This document shows positions 1 through 7,912 of a stretch of DNA of 10,984 nt, piece after piece. The position numbers and the translations under genes were made by a program. Under the pieces are notes generated by a model, which did no database searches, was not told the DNA's origin, and saw nothing but the letters and a program-made list of their open reading frames with translations. Each line of letters opens with the position of its first letter. Within the stretch, counting starts at the first letter, position 1. Where the stretch lies: the NCBI GenBank assembly GCA_029098065.1, contig JAQXNP010000085.1, positions 1 to 10,984 on the forward strand, given 5' to 3'. This DNA comes from Clostridiales bacterium (GTDB taxonomy: Bacteria; Bacillota; Clostridia; Oscillospirales; Oscillospiraceae).

Positions 1-369
<369 letters not shown>

Positions 370-381
370 GACCAGCTGGAA

Positions 382-419
382 AGGCGCCGCGTCCATTATA
401 CGGATGCGGCGCCTTTTTG
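382..419 (+). terminator. Intrinsic terminator after hppA
   Basis: A 13-bp stem (AGGCGCCGCGTCC at 382-394 with GGATGCGGCGCCT at 402-414, one G-U pair) with a 7-base loop is followed by a run of five T (414-418). It is placed 12 bases after the hppA stop and should end that transcript. Confidence 0.93.
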
Positions 420-484
420 TCTGCGGAAAAGGGAGCGCTTCTGCGTGCAGACAGAAAAGAGCCGCTGGGCGGGACCTGTTTTAA

Positions 485-502
485 AATTGTGAAAATTGTG
501 AA
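485..502. repeat. Perfect tandem 9-bp repeat upstream of the lipoprotein/two-component unit
   Basis: AAAATTGTG occurs twice head to tail at 485-493 and 494-502, in an AT-rich patch of otherwise GC-rich DNA. It lies 33 bases before the likely -10 box at 535. Such direct repeats can be response-regulator operators (OmpR-family regulators bind direct half-sites), but the 9-bp period is slightly short for the usual 10-11 bp spacing. Function is unproven. Confidence 0.4.
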
Positions 503-531
503 GAAGGCATACCATTTTTCCGGCGGTTATG

Positions 532-540
532 GTAGAATAC
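532..540 (+). promoter_or_regulatory. Probable extended -10 promoter for the lipoprotein/two-component operon
   Basis: TGG-TAGAAT at 532-540 matches an extended -10 element (TGn plus TAGAAT, 5 of 6 to TATAAT). No convincing -35 hexamer sits 16-18 bases upstream (the 512-517 hexamer is TACCAT), so the promoter would depend on the extended -10 or on an activator bound near the 485-502 repeat. The predicted transcript start is near 547, about 34 bases before the first start codon. Confidence 0.55.
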
Positions 541-580
541 AAAAGACACAACTGGGAAAAACCTGAGGGGAGGGAGCAAA

Positions 581-1948
581 ATGAGACGATGGAATGTTCG
601 GCTGGCGGTGCTTTCGCTGGCCTTTTGTCTGCTGCTCTCCGGCTGCTTCTTCCGGGATACGGACGATCTCTATGCACTGCCCCAGCCTCCGAAGGACTAT
701 GAGGCCCTTCAGGTCCGCCTCAGCGAAGTGCTTGCCCAAGGGGGAGAGTATACAGCTCCTCTCTCCGGAGAGCTGATTCAGTCGGTGCAGCTTCAGGATC
801 TGGACGGAGACGGCAAACAGGAGGCCATCGCGTTTTTTCATTTCCCCAATGACGAAAAGCCTATGAAGATCTACATTTTCCGCCAGGCGGGGGAGGAGTA
901 TGAGCTCCTGACGGTGGTGGAAGGAGCGGGCACCGCGATCAACTGTGTGGAATACGCGCAGATGGATGACGGCCCCTTTAAGGAGATTGTGGTGAGCTGG
1001 CAGATGAGCGGTCAGCTCAACTCTCTGGCGGCCTATTCTGTGGGCCCGGATCAGGTGGAGGAACTGCTGCGGACGGATTACAGCAGCTATCAGCTTTTCG
1101 ACCTGGATCAGGATAATCAGCAGGAGCTGGTGGTGCTGCGGACTTCCCCGGAGGGAGACGCCAGAGCGGAGATCTACGATTATGACGGCGTGCTGTCTGT
1201 GGCGGGTAACGCGCCCCTCTCGGGCGGAATTACCACGGTGTCTGACGGCGGGGTCCGCTCCGGTTTCCTGATGGGCCGGGTGCCTGCGATTTTTGTGGTA
1301 TCCTCCTATCAGGAGAACGGCACCATTACGGATATCTTCACCTTCCAGAACGGGGAACTGAAGAATATCACCCTCAATTCCCTGACCGGGGAAAGCGGGG
1401 AGACCATCCGCTTTTACACGCAGGTGACCGGCTGTGATATCAACAGTGACGGTATCATGGAACTGCCCCGGCCGGTACCGCTGTCCGATTACAAGATCAC
1501 GACCGCGGCGGTGAATTTCTGGCTGATTCACTGGCGGCAGTTTGACGCTGACGGGACCGCTCATCCGGTGTTTACGACCTATCACAACGACCGGGATGGA
1601 TGGTATTTCATTCTCCCGGATGAATGGGGCGACAATCTGACTCTGAGCCGGTCCGACCTGCCGGGCGGCGGTGAGCGGGCAGTGACCTTCTCTTATTGGG
1701 AAGGAGACGAGGGAACAGAGCCCCGGCCCCTCCTCACCATCTATAAGCTGACCGGAACCAACCGGCTCCAGCGGGCCCAGATGACAGGACGGTTTATCCT
1801 CTTTCCGGAAGATGGGCTGAAAGGTTCTTCCGAGACCAGCACCATTTACGCCGCCCGGTTTGAGGAAGGGTGGGACAACAGCCTGACCGAAGATGAGGTC
1901 CGGGAGCGCTTCTCACTGATCAAAACCGACTGGTCAGGCGGCACCTGA
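581..1948 (+). CDS. Predicted lipoprotein with three Ca-loop-like acidic motifs, linked to a two-component system
   Basis: A 455-residue protein with a strong ribosome binding site (GGGGAGGGA) 6 bases before the ATG. The N-terminus has a basic start, a hydrophobic core at residues 8-19 and the lipobox LSGC with Cys22, so it should be lipid-anchored on the outer face of the membrane. The body is largely beta-rich by eye. It contains three spaced loops of the form D-x-(D/N)-x-D-x-x-x-E at residues 73-81 (DLDGDGKQE), 174-182 (DLDQDNQQE) and 286-294 (DINSDGIME), like the metal-binding loops of FG-GAP/VCBS beta-propeller blades. The C-terminal part (about 335-450) has no motif I recognise. It lies 20 bases before the response regulator gene and is probably cotranscribed, which suggests an extracellular accessory to that signalling pair. 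No enzymatic signature was seen and the substrate or ligand is unknown. Lipoprotein status is well supported; the sensor role is inference. Confidence 0.85.
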   Translation: MRRWNVRLAVLSLAFCLLLSGCFFRDTDDLYALPQPPKDYEALQVRLSEVLAQGGEYTAPLSGELIQSVQLQDLDGDGKQEAIAFFHFPNDEKPMKIYIFRQAGEEYELLTVVEGAGTAINCVEYAQMDDGPFKEIVVSWQMSGQLNSLAAYSVGPDQVEELLRTDYSSYQLFDLDQDNQQELVVLRTSPEGDARAEIYDYDGVLSVAGNAPLSGGITTVSDGGVRSGFLMGRVPAIFVVSSYQENGTITDIFTFQNGELKNITLNSLTGESGETIRFYTQVTGCDINSDGIMELPRPVPLSDYKITTAAVNFWLIHWRQFDADGTAHPVFTTYHNDRDGWYFILPDEWGDNLTLSRSDLPGGGERAVTFSYWEGDEGTEPRPLLTIYKLTGTNRLQRAQMTGRFILFPEDGLKGSSETSTIYAARFEEGWDNSLTEDEVRERFSLIKTDWSGGT

Positions 1949-1968
1949 GTAGAAGGGAGAGTACCGGT

Positions 1969-2661
1969 ATGAAAAAGGTCCTGGTTTTGGAGGACGAAAC
2001 CAATATTCGTTCCTTTGTCGTCATCAATCTCAGACGGGCCGGCTATCAGACCATCGAGGCGGGAACCGGCGAAGAGGCTTTGGAACAGCTGAAAAAGAAC
2101 CCCGACGTCAGCGTGGCGCTGCTGGATATCATGCTGCCCGACATGGATGGCTTTGAGGTCTGCCGCCGCATCCGGGCGGGAAACAGCCGCATCGGGATCA
2201 TTATGCTCACCGCCCGGACGCAGGAAATGGACAAGGTCACCGGCCTTATGACCGGAGCGGATGACTATGTGACGAAGCCCTTTTCCCCGGCGGAGCTCAC
2301 CGCCCGCATCGACGCGCTGTGCCGCCGGACCGGCGGCGGGGGAGAGACCCCGGCGGACGCGGGGGAGATCAGCCAGCCTCCGTTCCTTCTCAACACCCGG
2401 AACCGGACCCTGGAGAAGAACGGCCAGCGGGTGAAGCTGACCCAGGTGGAATACTCCATTATCAAGCTCTTTATGGACAATGCCGGGAAAGCCTTGAGCC
2501 GGGAGGAGATCCTGGACGCGGTGTGGGGAAAAGATTACTTCGGTGAGGTCAAGATCGTGGATGTGAATATCCGGCGGCTGCGGATCAAGATCGAAGATGA
2601 CCCTACCAATCCCACCTACATTACCACAGTATGGGGATACGGATATAAGTGGGGATTCTGA
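1969..2661 (+). CDS. Response regulator, OmpR/PhoB family
   Basis: A 230-residue cytoplasmic transcription factor. The receiver domain (about 3-118) shows the acidic pocket E8-D9, phospho-acceptor Asp53 in LLDIMLPDMDG, Thr81 in MLTAR and Lys103 in VTKPF. A Gly/Pro/Ala-rich linker (about 121-135) joins it to a winged-helix DNA-binding domain (about 137-230). That domain has LTQVEYSIIKLF, LSREEILDAVWG, the recognition-helix stretch VDVNIRRLRIKIE and the wing TTVWGYGYKW. Length and layout are normal for the family. The ATG is preceded by AGAAGGGAGA at a good distance. The downstream kinase gene starts 37 bases later, so it is very likely the cognate partner that phosphorylates Asp53. The target genes are unknown; autoregulation of this operon through the upstream direct repeat is possible. 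No PhoB, WalR or VanR assignment is justified from sequence alone. Confidence 0.95.
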   Translation: MKKVLVLEDETNIRSFVVINLRRAGYQTIEAGTGEEALEQLKKNPDVSVALLDIMLPDMDGFEVCRRIRAGNSRIGIIMLTARTQEMDKVTGLMTGADDYVTKPFSPAELTARIDALCRRTGGGGETPADAGEISQPPFLLNTRNRTLEKNGQRVKLTQVEYSIIKLFMDNAGKALSREEILDAVWGKDYFGEVKIVDVNIRRLRIKIEDDPTNPTYITTVWGYGYKWGF

Positions 2662-2698
2662 GCACCCGCTTTGAAAGCAGGGAAACGGAGGTGAGGAT

Positions 2699-4129
2699 AT
2701 GACGAAGATCAAGGGCATTCGGAAGCGGTGGATGACCAATTCCCTGGGTGTAGTGCTCTTTGTGATTCTGCTGGCTGTCACCGCCCTGTCAGTGGCGATG
2801 GGCAGCTATTACTATGCCACCATGTCCAACGCCCTCCAGGCCAAAGCGGAATACGCCGTGGAGTTTTTCAGCGATTACCGTACCAAGAGCGAATACTATC
2901 AGCATGTGCTCACCTACGTCAACAATGAATTTGAGGGCAAGGACCAGCTGGAGATGCAGTTTTTGGATGCCAACGGGTCCATCCGTTTTTCCACGTTCGG
3001 TCTGGCCGCCTTCACCTCCCCGGGGACGCCGGATATCGCGGGGGCGCTGAATCCGGATGAACCCAAGACAACTCCCTGGACCGGGGATGATCCCTCCACC
3101 GGAGAGCGGATCATGGCGGTTTCTTCTCCGCTCACCGTGGACGGCAAACCGGTTGCGGCCATCCGGTACGTCACTTCCCTGAAGCTGGTGGACCGGCAGA
3201 TCGTGATCATCGTCGCCATCGCCCTGGCGGTGGGGCTGGCGATCCTGTCGCTGGTCTATTTCTCCAATCTCTATTTTGTCCGGTCCATTGTGGAGCCGGT
3301 GGCCCAGATCACTGAGATCACCAAGCGTATCGCCGCCGGCAGCTATGGCATTCAGATCGAAAAGCAGAATGATGACGAGATCGGTGACCTCACCGATGCC
3401 ATCAATGATATGTCGGCCCGGATCAATGAGTCGGAAAAGGCAAAGTCCGAGTTTATTTCCTCCATCTCCCATGAGCTGCGCACGCCGCTCACCGCCATCA
3501 ACGGCTGGGCGGAGACGATCATGAACGGCGAGGTGCGGAACGCAGCCGATGTGAAAAAGGGCATGGGCATCATTGTCTCCGAGGCCCGGCGGCTCACCAA
3601 CATGGTGGAGGAACTGCTGGAGTTTTCCCGGATTGAGGACGGGCGGTTCACCCTGTCCATCGAACCGGTGGACCTGAAGGCTGAGTTTGAGGACGCGGTC
3701 TATACATACCGGGAGTTCTTCCGGAAGAGCGGCATTGAACTGACCTATGAGGATACGGGGGAGGAGTTTCCCACGGTGGACGCGGACCCGGAACGGCTCC
3801 GGCAGGTGTTCTGCAATATCCTGGATAACGCGGCCAAGCACGGCGGCAGCGGCGGCCGTATTGACGCAGCCATCCACAGAGAGGATCATTGGGCGGTCAT
3901 CACCATCCGGGATTACGGTCCCGGCATCCCGGAGGATGAACTGCCCCACGTGAAGTCCAAGTTCTATAAGGGCTCCTCCAAGGCCCGGGGGTCCGGCATT
4001 GGACTGGCGGTGTGTGATGAAATTGTCACCCGCCACGAGGGAGAGCTGTTGATCGGCAATGCTGAGGGGGGCGGATGTATCGTAACCATCCGGCTTCCCA
4101 TCGGGACTGAAACCACGATTGGAACATAA
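2699..4129 (+). CDS. Membrane sensor histidine kinase (HAMP, HisKA, HATPase)
   Basis: A 476-residue kinase beginning after a GGAGGTGAGG ribosome binding site. It has a first membrane helix (about 15-38) and an extracytoplasmic sensor domain of about 125 residues (about 40-165), likely PAS/Cache-like by size. A second helix (about 168-193) leads to a HAMP linker (about 194-246). The HisKA domain (about 248-312) has the phospho-accepting His258 in SHELRTP. The ATPase domain has the N-box around Asn373/Asn377 (NILDNAAKHG), the G1 box DYGPGIP (405-411), the F-box region KFYKG and the G2 box GSGIGLAV (431-438). All catalytic motifs are intact. It should autophosphorylate in response to an envelope signal and transfer phosphate to the response regulator encoded 37 bases upstream. 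The signal is unknown; the lipoprotein encoded first in the unit is a candidate accessory input. A GC-rich hairpin begins shortly after the stop. Confidence 0.95.
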   Translation: MTKIKGIRKRWMTNSLGVVLFVILLAVTALSVAMGSYYYATMSNALQAKAEYAVEFFSDYRTKSEYYQHVLTYVNNEFEGKDQLEMQFLDANGSIRFSTFGLAAFTSPGTPDIAGALNPDEPKTTPWTGDDPSTGERIMAVSSPLTVDGKPVAAIRYVTSLKLVDRQIVIIVAIALAVGLAILSLVYFSNLYFVRSIVEPVAQITEITKRIAAGSYGIQIEKQNDDEIGDLTDAINDMSARINESEKAKSEFISSISHELRTPLTAINGWAETIMNGEVRNAADVKKGMGIIVSEARRLTNMVEELLEFSRIEDGRFTLSIEPVDLKAEFEDAVYTYREFFRKSGIELTYEDTGEEFPTVDADPERLRQVFCNILDNAAKHGGSGGRIDAAIHREDHWAVITIRDYGPGIPEDELPHVKSKFYKGSSKARGSGIGLAVCDEIVTRHEGELLIGNAEGGGCIVTIRLPIGTETTIGT

Positions 4130-4142
4130 GTTCGATTTTTGG

Positions 4143-4170
4143 CCCGCGCCTCTTGCAAATGGGGCGCGGG
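4143..4170 (+). terminator. GC-rich dyad after the histidine kinase gene: weak terminator and/or operator
   Basis: CCCGCGCC (4143-4150) pairs perfectly with GGCGCGGG (4163-4170). Two more pairs are possible inside (one T-G), leaving an 8-base loop that contains the -35 box of the next promoter. The following bases TCTGTT are only a poor U-tract, so termination would be inefficient. The symmetrical placement around a -35 box also fits a repressor operator. Confidence 0.45.
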
Positions 4171-4181
4171 TCTGTTAGAAT
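4153..4181 (+). promoter_or_regulatory. Sigma-A-type promoter for the DUF1385-prmC-recA-recX run
   Basis: TTGCAA (4153-4158), a 17-base spacer, then TAGAAT (4176-4181) preceded by TGT, i.e. an extended -10. Four of six and five of six positions match consensus and the spacing is optimal. Predicted start of transcription is near 4188, giving a leader of about 28 bases to the ATG at 4216. Confidence 0.75.
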
Positions 4182-4215
4182 AGGAAAAAATACAGCCATA
4201 CCGAAGGAGATCCTC

Positions 4216-5199
4216 ATGCTGAGACGTTTGCTGCTGGCCGCCGGGGGCGGCTTTAAAACCATGATAGGAGGTCAGGCCCTCATCGAAGGGATCATGATGA
4301 TGGGCCCGGACAAAAAGTCGGTGGTGGTCCGAAAACCCGATGGAGAACTGGAGGTCAAGACCGAACCCAGGAAGGCCCTGAAGGACAAGTATCCTGTTGT
4401 GGGGCTGCCGTTTATCCGGGGAGTCGTGGGTTTCTGCTCCTCCATGTATAATGGGATCACCGCGCTGATGTACTCGGCTGATTTCTACCCGGAGGATGAG
4501 GAGACGGAGGGCGAGCCCTCCAGATTTGAGCGATGGCTGGATGAAAAGCTGGGCAGCGAAAAGCTCAGTTCGCTGATCATCACGCTGTCCATGATCCTGG
4601 GAATCCTTTTCTCCGTGGTCCTCTTCTTCCTGCTGCCCACCGCTTTGAGCGGCGCGGTGCTCCACTTTTTCCCCGGTTTTCCCCTGTGGGGGCGGAACCT
4701 GGTGGAAGGGGGGCTGCGGGTGGCCATTTTCCTGGCGTACCTCATGGCCTGCTCCCATATGCAGGATATCCGCCGCACCTTTCAGTACCACGGCGCGGAA
4801 CACAAGACCATCTTCTGCTATGAGGCGGGACTGCCGCTGACGGTGGAGAACGTACGCGTCCAGCCCAAGCATCATCCCCGGTGCGGGACCAGCTTTTTGT
4901 TTGTGGTCATCGTGGTGTCCATCCTGCTCTCCAGCCTGGTCTTTTCCTTTATCCATGTGGAGAACACCTTTGCCCGGATGGGGATGCATCTGCTACTCCT
5001 GCCGGTGGTGGTGGGGATCACCTATGAGATCAACCGCTACGTGGGAGGACATGACGGCGTGGTCTGCCGCATAGTCCGGGCCCCCGGTATGGGGATCCAG
5101 CGGTGGACCACGTTTGAACCGGACGACTCCATGATCGAAGTGGGCATCCGGGCCCTGACGGAAGTGCTGCCGCAGGTGAAGGGGGCCGACCGCTGGTAA
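4216..5199 (+). CDS. DUF1385 family membrane protein (YqhQ-like)
   Basis: A 327-residue membrane protein of unknown biochemical function, recognised as DUF1385 (B. subtilis YqhQ-like). Near the N-terminus is GGQALIEGIMMMGP (18-31), a hallmark of the family. A soluble part follows to about residue 118, and then about four hydrophobic segments (roughly 119-140, 163-180, 225-247, 256-272). Between them lies a conserved-looking polar stretch with YHGAEHK (191-197) and HPRCGTS (220-226), followed later by YEINRYVGGHDG. The His/Glu/Cys pattern could bind a metal, but no reaction is known to me. The ATG at 4216 was chosen for its AAGGAG site 6 bases upstream. An upstream in-frame TTG at 4153 is part of the promoter, and the ATG at 4261, just before the family motif, has a weaker site. 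Linkage to prmC, 35 bases downstream, is a familiar arrangement in Clostridia. Confidence 0.88.
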   Translation: MLRRLLLAAGGGFKTMIGGQALIEGIMMMGPDKKSVVVRKPDGELEVKTEPRKALKDKYPVVGLPFIRGVVGFCSSMYNGITALMYSADFYPEDEETEGEPSRFERWLDEKLGSEKLSSLIITLSMILGILFSVVLFFLLPTALSGAVLHFFPGFPLWGRNLVEGGLRVAIFLAYLMACSHMQDIRRTFQYHGAEHKTIFCYEAGLPLTVENVRVQPKHHPRCGTSFLFVVIVVSILLSSLVFSFIHVENTFARMGMHLLLLPVVVGITYEINRYVGGHDGVVCRIVRAPGMGIQRWTTFEPDDSMIEVGIRALTEVLPQVKGADRW

Positions 5200-5234
5200 G
5201 CGGAGCCTGAAACCTGCGCCGAGGAGAGAGAGAA

Positions 5235-6098
5235 ATGGCCACCACCTATAACAACCTGTATCTGGACGCCCGCAGGCAGCTGAAGGCGGCGGGGATCCCT
5301 GCCGCCCAGCTGGAGGCCCGGGAGATCGTCTGTTACGCCGCGGGAAAGAGCCGGGAGGAGTTCTTCCGGGACATGTCCCTCTACGCCTCCGATCCGGTGG
5401 AGACGAAGGTGAAGGAACTCACCGCCCGCCGTCTGGCGGGAGAACCGGTGGCTTACATCATCGGGGAGTGGGAATTCTACGGCCTGACGCTGGACGTCTC
5501 GCGGGAGGTGCTGATTCCCCGGATCGATACCGAGGTGCTGGCGGAACAGGCCGTTCTGGCAGCCCGGGCGGCGGGGGAGGGCTGCCGGGTGCTGGACCTT
5601 TGCGCCGGAAGCGGATGCGTGGGGCTGGCGGTGGCTTCCAATGTGCACGGGTGCAGGGTCGTGCTGGCCGACTGGTCAGAGGGGGCGCTCCGGGTGTGCC
5701 GGCAGAACATCCGGCGGTGTGGGCTCGGCGCCCGTGTCACCGCTCTGTCGGCGGACGCCAAGCTGCCGCCCATGCCCGCCCTGTGGGACTTTGATGTGAT
5801 CGCCTGCAATCCGCCCTATATTCCCACGGCGGAGATCGAGACGCTGGACGGCTCTGTGAAGGACTATGAGCCCCATGAGGCCCTGGACGGCGGCACCGAC
5901 GGGCTGGATTTTTACCGGGCGGTGGCCTCCAAATGGAAGGGGGCGCTCCGCCTAGGCGGACGGCTGCTCTTTGAAGTGGGGCAGGGGCAGGCCTCCGATG
6001 TGGAGCGAATTTTGGGGCAGAACGGCTTTCAGGACATCGAAAGCTGTCAGGATACCCAGGGGATCTGGCGAGTGGTGTCCGGAACCATCAATGAGTGA
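5235..6098 (+). CDS. prmC: Release factor glutamine N5-methyltransferase
   Basis: A 287-residue SAM-dependent enzyme that methylates the glutamine of the GGQ loop in peptide chain release factors RF1 and RF2, aiding termination. An N-terminal helical domain (about 1-75) precedes a Rossmann methyltransferase domain. The latter has the IPRIDTE segment (94-100), the SAM-binding motif VLDLCAGSGCVG (119-130), the acidic residue at the end of strand 2 (LADWSEG) and the catalytic NPPY tetrad at 192-195, followed by the family-typical YEPHEALDGG and DGLDFYR. Length is normal. GAGGAGAGAGAG precedes the ATG. It lies 35 bases after the DUF1385 gene and 34 before recA, likely cotranscribed. The RF1 gene prfA, the common neighbour, is not in this window. 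Confidence 0.95.
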   Translation: MATTYNNLYLDARRQLKAAGIPAAQLEAREIVCYAAGKSREEFFRDMSLYASDPVETKVKELTARRLAGEPVAYIIGEWEFYGLTLDVSREVLIPRIDTEVLAEQAVLAARAAGEGCRVLDLCAGSGCVGLAVASNVHGCRVVLADWSEGALRVCRQNIRRCGLGARVTALSADAKLPPMPALWDFDVIACNPPYIPTAEIETLDGSVKDYEPHEALDGGTDGLDFYRAVASKWKGALRLGGRLLFEVGQGQASDVERILGQNGFQDIESCQDTQGIWRVVSGTINE

Positions 6099-6132
6099 GA
6101 GGGCCCGCAGGGCTTGAGAGGAGATACACGAT

Positions 6133-7287
6133 ATGGCAGAAAAGAAAAAAACGCCCATCACCCAGCCTGGGCAGGCGGCCGATAAAAAGAAGGCGCTGGA
6201 GACTGCGTTGGCTCAGATCGAAAAGGATTTCGGCAAAGGGGCGGTCATGCGCCTGGGAGAGAACACCCACGTAGTGGTGGAGTCCATACCCACCGGGTCC
6301 CTGGCGCTGGATCTGGCTCTGGGGATCGGAGGCGTTCCCAGAGGACGGATTGTTGAGATCTACGGGCCGGAATCCTCGGGTAAAACCACCCTGGCGCTCC
6401 ATATTGCCGCCGAGGCCCAGAAGCGGGGAGGCGAGGTGGCTTTCATCGACGCCGAACACGCCCTGGACCCGGTCTACGCCAGCGCTCTGGGGGTGGATAT
6501 CGACTCCATGCTCATTTCCCAGCCCGACACCGGCGAACAGGGACTGGAGATCTGCGAGGCCCTGGTCCGCTCCGGCGCCATCGACGTGGTGGTGGTGGAC
6601 TCGGTGGCTGCCCTGACCCCCCGGGCCGAGATCGAGGGGGATATGGGCGACTCCCACGTGGGCCTGCTGGCCCGGCTGATGAGCCAGGCCCTGCGGAAGC
6701 TGGCCGGTTCCATCTCCAAAACCAACTGCGTGGTCATCTTTATCAACCAGCTCCGGGAAAAAGTCGGAGTCATGTATGGCAATCCCGAGGTCACCACCGG
6801 AGGCCGGGCGCTGAAGTTCTATGCCTCCGTCCGGATCGATATCCGGCGGGTGGAGTCCATCAAGAATGGTTCCGAGATCATCGGCAACCATGTCCGGGCC
6901 CAAGGGGTCAAGAATAAGGTGGCCCCGCCCTTCCGCCAGGCTGAGTTTGACATCATGTTCGGCGAGGGCATTGCCAAGGAGGGGGAACTGGTGGACCTGG
7001 GAGTCCAGCTGGGACTGGTGCAGAAGTCCGGCTCCTGGTTCTCCATGGGGGAGACCCGGATCGGCCAGGGCCGGGATGCCGCCCGTCAGTATCTGAAAGC
7101 CAATCCCGATATCGCAGAGAAACTGGAAGATGATATCCGGGCCAACGCATACAGGCTCCAGAGCGGACCGGCGGCCAAGACCTCCTCCTCCCGCCCGGCG
7201 CCCGCCGCGCCCGCGGCTCCGGCCCGGTCCTCCGCGGCCCGGGGGGTGGATGTGTCCGCCGAGGACTTTGAGGATGCGGATCAGTAA
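6133..7287 (+). CDS. recA: Recombinase RecA
   Basis: A 384-residue homologous-recombination ATPase that forms filaments on single-stranded DNA, promotes strand exchange and stimulates LexA self-cleavage. Visible are the Walker A motif GPESSGKT (78-85, Lys84) and catalytic-Glu region [11 protein letters not shown] (103-113). The Walker B strand is VVVVDS (Asp156). Loop L1 lies near [19 protein letters not shown] carries the switch Gln206, and loop L2 lies in [17 protein letters not shown] (216-232). The core is full and intact. Beyond about residue 343 is a low-complexity Ala/Pro/Ser tail (about 346-370) and an acidic end (AEDFEDAD), longer than E. coli RecA overall. AGAGGAGAT precedes the ATG. 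No dyad resembling the Gram-positive LexA box (CGAAC-N4-GTTCG) is visible in the 34-base gap upstream, so SOS control would have to act at a more distant promoter. recX overlaps the 3' end. Confidence 0.98.
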   Translation: MAEKKKTPITQPGQAADKKKALETALAQIEKDFGKGAVMRLGENTHVVVESIPTGSLALDLALGIGGVPRGRIVEIYGPESSGKTTLALHIAAEAQKRGGEVAFIDAEHALDPVYASALGVDIDSMLISQPDTGEQGLEICEALVRSGAIDVVVVDSVAALTPRAEIEGDMGDSHVGLLARLMSQALRKLAGSISKTNCVVIFINQLREKVGVMYGNPEVTTGGRALKFYASVRIDIRRVESIKNGSEIIGNHVRAQGVKNKVAPPFRQAEFDIMFGEGIAKEGELVDLGVQLGLVQKSGSWFSMGETRIGQGRDAARQYLKANPDIAEKLEDDIRANAYRLQSGPAAKTSSSRPAPAAPAAPARSSAARGVDVSAEDFEDADQ

Positions 7288-7912
7288 GCTGGAGCCCTCC
7301 AAACGGGTGCGGGACCGGTGGCTGGTGTGGCTGGACGACGGTTCCCTGCTGCGGGTCACGGAGAACGAGGTGGTTTCCTTTGCCCTCTACGCGGGGATAG
7401 AACTCTCGGATGGGGACTATGACCGGCTCAGCGACGCCGCCGGACGCAGCGCGGTTCGCGGAAAGGCGCTGGATCTTCTCGCCGCCCGGCCCATGTCCCG
7501 GTGGGAGCTGATTCGAAAACTGACCGCACAGCCCCGGGACAGGGAAAAGCCTCCGCTGGCCACCCGGGAACAGGCGGAAGAGGCCGCCGACTGGCTGGAG
7601 CGGCTCGGCTATCTGAATGACGCTGAATATGCCAGGACGGTAGCGCGCCACTATTCCGCCAAGGGCTGCGGAGAGCGGAAAGTGCGGGACGAGTTCTTCC
7701 GGCGGGGGATCCCACGGGAATACTGGGAAGAAGCGCTGACGGAGGTTGAACCGCCGGAGAACGGGGTGGACGCCTTTTTACGCAGCCGCTTTCAGGGGCG
7801 CGTCCCGGATAAAAAGGAGTTGAAACGGGCCTCTGACGCTCTGGCCCGCCGGGGCTATCGCTGGGATGACATCAATGAGGGACTGCGCCGCTACGGCGCT
7901 GAGCTGGACTGA
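7274..7912 (+). CDS. recX: Regulatory protein RecX
   Basis: A 212-residue modulator that binds RecA filaments and limits their growth or activity. It is made of the usual three-helix repeats: after a beta-rich N-terminal part (about 1-45) the segments [10 protein letters not shown] (74-83), [24 protein letters not shown] (about 104-127) and [23 protein letters not shown] (about 133-155) fit the family. A last repeat, [16 protein letters not shown], lies near the C-terminus (about 189-204). The start chosen (ATG 7274) overlaps the recA stop by 14 bases with GAGG 9 bases upstream, giving [10 protein letters not shown] and the expected length. An in-frame ATG at 7250 is an alternative, but the frame upstream of it is only the Pro/Arg-rich shadow of the recA tail. 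Overlap implies translational coupling to recA, a common way to keep the pair in balance. Confidence 0.9.
   Translation: MRISKLEPSKRVRDRWLVWLDDGSLLRVTENEVVSFALYAGIELSDGDYDRLSDAAGRSAVRGKALDLLAARPMSRWELIRKLTAQPRDREKPPLATREQAEEAADWLERLGYLNDAEYARTVARHYSAKGCGERKVRDEFFRRGIPREYWEEALTEVEPPENGVDAFLRSRFQGRVPDKKELKRASDALARRGYRWDDINEGLRRYGAELD

Noticed and set aside
2789..4036. Long minus-strand open frame (415 codons) opposite the histidine kinase, and similar long minus frames at 527-1585, 1846-2781, 3964-4989 and 6088-7359
   Set aside because: They lie opposite clearly identified genes, have compositions rich in His/Arg/Gly/Pro typical of shadow frames in GC-rich DNA, lack ribosome binding sites and show no domain.
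4153..4215. N-terminal extension of the DUF1385 gene from TTG at 4153
   Set aside because: That TTG is the -35 box of the promoter; the ATG at 4216 has AAGGAG and lies downstream of the predicted transcript start.
7130..7273. Extension of recX upstream of ATG 7274
   Set aside because: The added residues are Pro/Arg-rich out-of-frame translation of the recA C-terminus and are not RecX-like.
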